Shown here one piece after another: positions 6,875 through 10,272 of a stretch of DNA of 10,272 bases (positions are counted from its first letter, which is position 1; every line of letters starts with the position of its first letter). The stretch covers positions 1 through 10,272 of the forward strand of contig SYDZ01000228.1 in NCBI GenBank assembly GCA_005801025.1. Reading direction: 5' to 3'. A model generated the notes under the pieces. That model did not search any database. It was not told where the DNA came from and saw only the letters and a program-made list of their open reading frames with translations. Made by a program: the position numbers and the translations under genes. The DNA is from Actinomycetota bacterium. Its GTDB lineage: Bacteria > Actinomycetota > Acidimicrobiia > Acidimicrobiales > Ilumatobacteraceae.

Positions 6875-7671
6875 CGGTCTTCTATACCTCGCACGTGATC
6901 AGACATTTCGACGCCGCGCAATGCTTCGCGCACCGCAGTGATTCGCTGAAAGAACACTGCATTATCGCGGGTTGCATCGTTACGTTCACCTTCAATGCTC
7001 ACATCAACGATCTCGGCTACCCGACCAGGTCGGGGCGACATCACAACAACACGATTTGATAAATAGACCGCTTCTGGAATTGAGTGTGTCACAAAGACCA
7101 CTGTTGTCCCTGATGCACGACAAATGGAAAGCAGCTCACTTTGCATGTGCTCTCGCGTCATTTCGTCGAGCGCACCAAACGGTTCGTCCATCAACAACAG
7201 CGAAGGATGAACAGCGAGAGCGCGAGCAATAGCCACGCGCTGTTGCATGCCACCCGAAAGTTGCCATGGAAAATGATTCGCGAAGTCGGATAACTTAACG
7301 AGTTCGAGCATTTCAGTCGCACGAGCCTGACGCCTTGTCTTATCCCACCCCTTAAGTTCAAGAGGCAATTCAATATTTTTGGCAACCGTACGCCATTCAA
7401 AAAGACCCGACTGCTGAAAGGCCATGCCATAGTCCTGATCGAGACGGGCTTGCTTAGCCGACTTACCATTCACGACTATCGCACCCGATGTTGGCACGAG
7501 GAGATTGGCGATGAGCCGCAGAAGAGTGGACTTTCCACATCCAGACGGACCGATTAATGAGACAAATTCGCCAGAGGCAATCGACAAATTGATGTCGGTA
7601 AGAGCATCAACTTGGTTACTCATGCCAAGGTTAAAAGCCTGAGAGATGTTGGTGATTTCAATCGCGCTCAT
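6871..7671 (-). CDS. ABC transporter ATP-binding protein
   Basis: 266-residue nucleotide-binding subunit of the TauB/SsuB-like class. Complete motif set: Walker A GPSGCGKST (41-49), Q-loop Q86, signature LSGGM (138-142), Walker B LLLMDE (158-163) with catalytic E163, D-loop GALD (166-169) and switch histidine H196 in VTHS. It hydrolyses ATP at the cytoplasmic face to drive import through the two permeases. It overlaps both permease genes by 4 bp (ATGA at 7668-7671 and 6871-6874). Its start is supported by a perfect AAGGAGG 7 nt upstream, inside the end of the preceding permease gene. No regulatory C-terminal domain of the MalK type is present. Confidence 0.95.
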   Translation of the reverse strand: MSAIEITNISQAFNLGMSNQVDALTDINLSIASGEFVSLIGPSGCGKSTLLRLIANLLVPTSGAIVVNGKSAKQARLDQDYGMAFQQSGLFEWRTVAKNIELPLELKGWDKTRRQARATEMLELVKLSDFANHFPWQLSGGMQQRVAIARALAVHPSLLLMDEPFGALDEMTREHMQSELLSICRASGTTVVFVTHSIPEAVYLSNRVVVMSPRPGRVAEIVDVSIEGERNDATRDNAVFFQRITAVREALRGVEMSDHVRGIEDR

Positions 7672-8573
7672 GCGGAAGCCTCCTTAGGGCGATTGCGCAT
7701 CATGTAGATATCAGCCAGGGTCACGAGCCCTGACATGGCGAGCCCGAGTGCTGCCGCACCGAACACTGCCGTGAAAACTTTCGCAGGATCACCGGTCGCT
7801 TCACGGGCATACTCAATGATGAGACGACCGATTCCACCTTTGAGACCAGTCGAAATTTCTGCGACAACAACACCGATGACTGAAGCCGAAGCTGCCAATT
7901 TGAGTGAGGGAACAATGAAAGGTATTGCTGCGGGGAAACGTAACTTACGAAGCGTCTGCCACCATGACGCCGCATAACTGTCCATCAATTCGTGTGATGC
8001 CAAAGGTGCCGAGGTGAGACCTTTCAAAGCCCCGACTGCGACAGGAAAGAATGCCAAGAAAGCACCGAGTACTGCTGCCGACATCCAACGAGGCCATGTC
8101 CAACCAGCGATATGCAACTTGCCGCCCCATGACACAACGAGCGGTGCTAAGGCAATCAACGGAACCGTTTGCGACACGACTAGGTACGGCAAAATTCCGC
8201 GCTCAGCGATTTTGAAACGGGCCATCAGGATCGACAAGCCCAATCCTAAGGTTGAGCCGATCGCGAACCCGACGAGGGCTAATCGGAACGAGAACCACGC
8301 ACCTGCTAACACGACCGACCAGATCTTGCGATCGGAGCCACGTAATTCGGGTCGGTTATAACGCATCAGCATGTCCCAGACGTGCGGCATCGCGTTGTTG
8401 TTTGAACGTGGCAATAATTTCCATCCGAATATTTTTCCGCCAGCTTCCGGACCAACCGCTTTATACAGTTCCCAAGCCACTGCCACAAATAACAACGAGA
8501 CGACGAAAAGAATCGCACGACGTACCCGTCGGACGGTCTCTCGGTTTTTCTTTATCGTTGCCACTGTCGTCAT
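7668..8573 (-). CDS. ABC transporter permease (first of two)
   Basis: 301-residue BPD_transp_1 permease. After a basic cytoplasmic start (KKNRETVRRVRR, 8-19) comes helix 1 (about 20-36), then a roughly 50-residue polar stretch (40-85) before the core helices. The EAA loop is at about 194-225 (HELMDSYAAS, then LRFPAAIPF). The long polar stretch and extra length set it apart from its 263-residue partner, so the two subunits are not interchangeable. It lies 13 nt after the oxidoreductase gene and overlaps the ATPase by 4 bp. Its ATG lacks a clear Shine-Dalgarno and may rely on coupling to the upstream gene. Confidence 0.9.
   Translation of the reverse strand: MTTVATIKKNRETVRRVRRAILFVVSLLFVAVAWELYKAVGPEAGGKIFGWKLLPRSNNNAMPHVWDMLMRYNRPELRGSDRKIWSVVLAGAWFSFRLALVGFAIGSTLGLGLSILMARFKIAERGILPYLVVSQTVPLIALAPLVVSWGGKLHIAGWTWPRWMSAAVLGAFLAFFPVAVGALKGLTSAPLASHELMDSYAASWWQTLRKLRFPAAIPFIVPSLKLAASASVIGVVVAEISTGLKGGIGRLIIEYAREATGDPAKVFTAVFGAAALGLAMSGLVTLADIYMMRNRPKEASA
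7679..7685 (-). promoter_or_regulatory. Ribosome binding site of the ABC ATPase
   Basis: The - strand reads AAGGAGG with a 7-nt spacer to the ATG at 7671. It lies within the last codons of the upstream permease and makes the ATGA coupling credible. Confidence 0.6.
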
Positions 8574-8586
8574 AATTTTTGGTTAC

Positions 8587-9615
8587 TCAACCTTTGGCTC
8601 GTATCTCCTCAGCGATATCAGGGATCACCTTTTCACCGTACGCGCGCAATGTTTCGTCTTTTGCATCATGTTGCAAATAAACGGAAAATTGATCGACACC
8701 CATCTCGCGCAATTCGTTGAGGCGCTTGACGTGTTCTTCAACTGGTCCGACGATGCAAAAACGATCAACGATCTCATCAGGAACGAAAGTTGTGTGACTA
8801 TTACCAGCCTGACCGTGCTCGTTGTAGTCGTATCCCTGACGATCCTTGATGTAGTCAGTGAGAGCCTTCGGCACTGGTGCTGAGTCGCCATAGCGCTCCA
8901 CAATGTCCGCGACATGGTTGCCCACCATCCCACCGAACCAACGGCACTGTTCACGTCCATGAACCAGTCCGGCTTGCGTCCCATCGGTGACATAGGCCGG
9001 GGCAGCCACACAAATTTTGATACTGAGGGGATCGCGACCCACTGCAACAGCAGCATCGCGTACTGCCTTGATCGTCCACTCGGTAATACTCGGATCTGCC
9101 AACTGCAAGATGAAACCATCGCCGACTTCGCCGGTGAGCGCTAATGCTTTTGGACCATAGGCCGCTACCCACACTTCAGCTCTCGACTTACTCGCCCACG
9201 GCAGACGCAAATCAGCACCTTTGTATTGCACTGCACGACCATTGGCGAGTTCTCTGATCACGTGAATGCTTTCGCGCAAGGTGGCGAGGGTTGTTGGCTT
9301 GCCATTGGTGACTCGAACAGCAGAGTCTCCTCGACCGATACCAATCACCGTGCGGTTGCCGTACATTTCGTTCAATGTCGCGAACAGGCTCGCCGTCACT
9401 GTCCAGTCGCGAGTCGCTGGGTTTGTGACCATCGGTCCAACAATGACATTTCGAGTCTCCGCCAAGATCTGCGCGAAAATGGGAAACGGTTCCTGCCACA
9501 AAATATGGCTGTCAAAGGTCCAGACATGCGTGAACCCGTATGTCTCAGCTTTTTTCGCTAAGTCAATGACCCGTGCACTGGGCGGAGTGGTTTGGAGTAC
9601 AACACCAATGTCCAT
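8587..9615 (-). CDS. LLM-class (luciferase-like) F420/flavin-dependent oxidoreductase
   Basis: 342-residue single-domain TIM-barrel protein of the bacterial luciferase-like superfamily, a typical length, with no signal peptide. Visible: N-terminal MDIGVVLQT strand, the WTFDSH segment (32-37) with LWQEPFPIF after it, a central IGIGRGDSAVR stretch, AAYGPKAL and GEVGDGFIL strands, and a C-terminal FCIVGPVEEHVKRL segment. It resembles the F420-dependent subgroup (I recall a CPS_4043/TIGR03842-like family with the same WTFDSH-LW segment) rather than two-component alkanesulfonate monooxygenases, but cofactor use is inferred. It is 7 nt after the mmsA stop and 13 nt before the importer, so it is part of the same transcript and probably acts on the imported compound or an early intermediate. 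The reaction is unknown. Confidence 0.85.
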   Translation of the reverse strand: MDIGVVLQTTPPSARVIDLAKKAETYGFTHVWTFDSHILWQEPFPIFAQILAETRNVIVGPMVTNPATRDWTVTASLFATLNEMYGNRTVIGIGRGDSAVRVTNGKPTTLATLRESIHVIRELANGRAVQYKGADLRLPWASKSRAEVWVAAYGPKALALTGEVGDGFILQLADPSITEWTIKAVRDAAVAVGRDPLSIKICVAAPAYVTDGTQAGLVHGREQCRWFGGMVGNHVADIVERYGDSAPVPKALTDYIKDRQGYDYNEHGQAGNSHTTFVPDEIVDRFCIVGPVEEHVKRLNELREMGVDQFSVYLQHDAKDETLRAYGEKVIPDIAEEIRAKG

Positions 9616-9622
9616 CTACTCA

Positions 9623-10272
9623 TTACCTATTCTGCGGAAAGCCGAGATCAACTCTGCTGGTTCGGGGATCAGGCCAACGTGATGTCACTACTTTGCTACG
9701 GGTGTAAAAAGTGATCCCGTCGGGGCCGTACATATGGAGATCACCAAACAAACTGGCCTTCCAACCACCAAATGAGTAATACGACACCGGAACAGGAATC
9801 GGCACGTTGATGCCAACCATTCCAACATTGACATCAAATTGGAACTGCCGAGCAACGCCACCATCGCGGGTAAAGATCGCTGTGCCGTTACCGAACTGAT
9901 TGTCATTGATCAATTGCAGACCCTGTTCATATGACTTCACCCGCACCACAGTCAATACTGGCCCAAAGATTTCCTCGTCGTAACACTTCATCCCAGGTTG
10001 AGCATGATCAATCAGGCTCGGCTTCAAGAAGAAGCCGTCAACTGGTGCTCCCTCACGACCGTCCACCACAACTTTTGCTCCTTCGCCAGCGGCTCCTGCG
10101 ACGTAACCGGCGACCTTATCGCGATGTTCACCAGTAATCAGAGGACCCATTTCACTGGATGGATCGCTCCCGTTACCGACCACAATGTTGGGGATCCGAC
10201 TCTTCACCTTGGCTACCAACTCATCAGCCGCGCAGGTCATCCAGTCAGCCTCCTTGCGGTACTTGCTCGACC
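9623..10272 (-). CDS. mmsA: CoA-acylating (methyl)malonate-semialdehyde dehydrogenase, C-terminal part (partial or truncated)
   Basis: The C-terminal ~200 residues are unmistakable MmsA/IolA-type aldehyde dehydrogenase, which converts malonate or methylmalonate semialdehyde to acetyl-CoA or propionyl-CoA with NAD and CoA. Numbering from the ATG at 10240: DPSSEMGPLITGEHR (26-40), DEEIFGPVL (88-96), then GMVGINVPIPVP and YYSFGGWKASLFGD, and the end FYTRSKVVTSRWPDP. The frame stays open to the window edge, but the ten codons before this ATG do not resemble the family: the region around the catalytic cysteine should be here and is not. The ATG has a strong Shine-Dalgarno and an ATGA overlap with another frame. 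So the call is ambiguous: a full gene broken by a chimeric end, or a genuinely truncated gene that would lack the NAD domain and nucleophile. It leads directly (7 nt) into the LLM oxidoreductase. Confidence 0.8.
   Translation of the reverse strand, partial: SSKYRKEADWMTCAADELVAKVKSRIPNIVVGNGSDPSSEMGPLITGEHRDKVAGYVAGAAGEGAKVVVDGREGAPVDGFFLKPSLIDHAQPGMKCYDEEIFGPVLTVVRVKSYEQGLQLINDNQFGNGTAIFTRDGGVARQFQFDVNVGMVGINVPIPVPVSYYSFGGWKASLFGDLHMYGPDGITFYTRSKVVTSRWPDPRTSRVDLGFPQNR
10249..10255 (-). promoter_or_regulatory. Shine-Dalgarno-like AAGGAGG before an internal mmsA ATG
   Basis: The - strand reads AAGGAGG with an 8-nt spacer to the ATG at 10240. The same ATG forms ATGA with a TGA in a frame open from the edge (codons ending RRLTG-stop). 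Together they look like a real gene start, yet the start falls inside conserved mmsA sequence. Confidence 0.4.

Noticed and set aside
8371..8883. 170-codon + strand open frame
   Set aside because: It is antisense to the LLM oxidoreductase and the first permease, both clear protein families; the translation has no recognisable domain and no ribosome binding site that I can see.
9266..9682. 138-codon + strand open frame
   Set aside because: Antisense shadow of the LLM oxidoreductase gene and the end of mmsA; no family features.

Overview
The window suggests an actinobacterium, most plausibly a planktonic Acidimicrobiia-like lineage. This is inferred from intermediate G+C (about half, by eye), a lipoprotein with an actinobacterial 'ACGGS' lipobox, an F420-type luciferase-like oxidoreductase, and a possible leaderless start. 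The taxonomic call is tentative. Genes fill almost the whole window: no gene-free stretch exceeds 300 bases, and I see no tRNA, rRNA, CRISPR array or insertion sequence.

Left block (1-1795, + strand): two CoA-ester lyases in tandem. The first has lost its 5' end at the window edge and closely resembles the Chloroflexus-type malyl-CoA/beta-methylmalyl-CoA/citramalyl-CoA lyase. The second is a shorter CitE-like relative. A dienelactone-hydrolase-family protein converges on them from the - strand (1797-2489). It is divergent from a class III omega-aminotransferase (2566-3918, +).

Right block (10272 down to 3906, - strand): a compact run reads mmsA C-terminal part > luciferase-like (LLM) oxidoreductase > ABC permease > ABC ATPase > ABC permease > NMT1/THI5-like lipoprotein > EamA-type transporter. 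Junctions are 4-bp ATGA overlaps or short gaps, except for an 81-nt gap before the binding protein and a cluster of small hairpins after it.

Working model (inference): the importer brings in a pyrimidine-like or related nitrogenous ring compound. The aminotransferase and methylmalonate-semialdehyde dehydrogenase would finish its breakdown (beta-amino acid > malonate or methylmalonate semialdehyde > acetyl-CoA or propionyl-CoA). The LLM enzyme could supply a redox step on the ring. The lyases use acetyl-CoA or propionyl-CoA with glyoxylate and could take up the C2/C3 products. The ring-opening amidohydrolases this model needs are not in the window.

The most anomalous spot is the extreme right end. 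There the mmsA homology stops abruptly at an ATG with a strong Shine-Dalgarno and an ATGA overlap, before the active-site cysteine region. This is either a truncated gene or a chimeric contig end.
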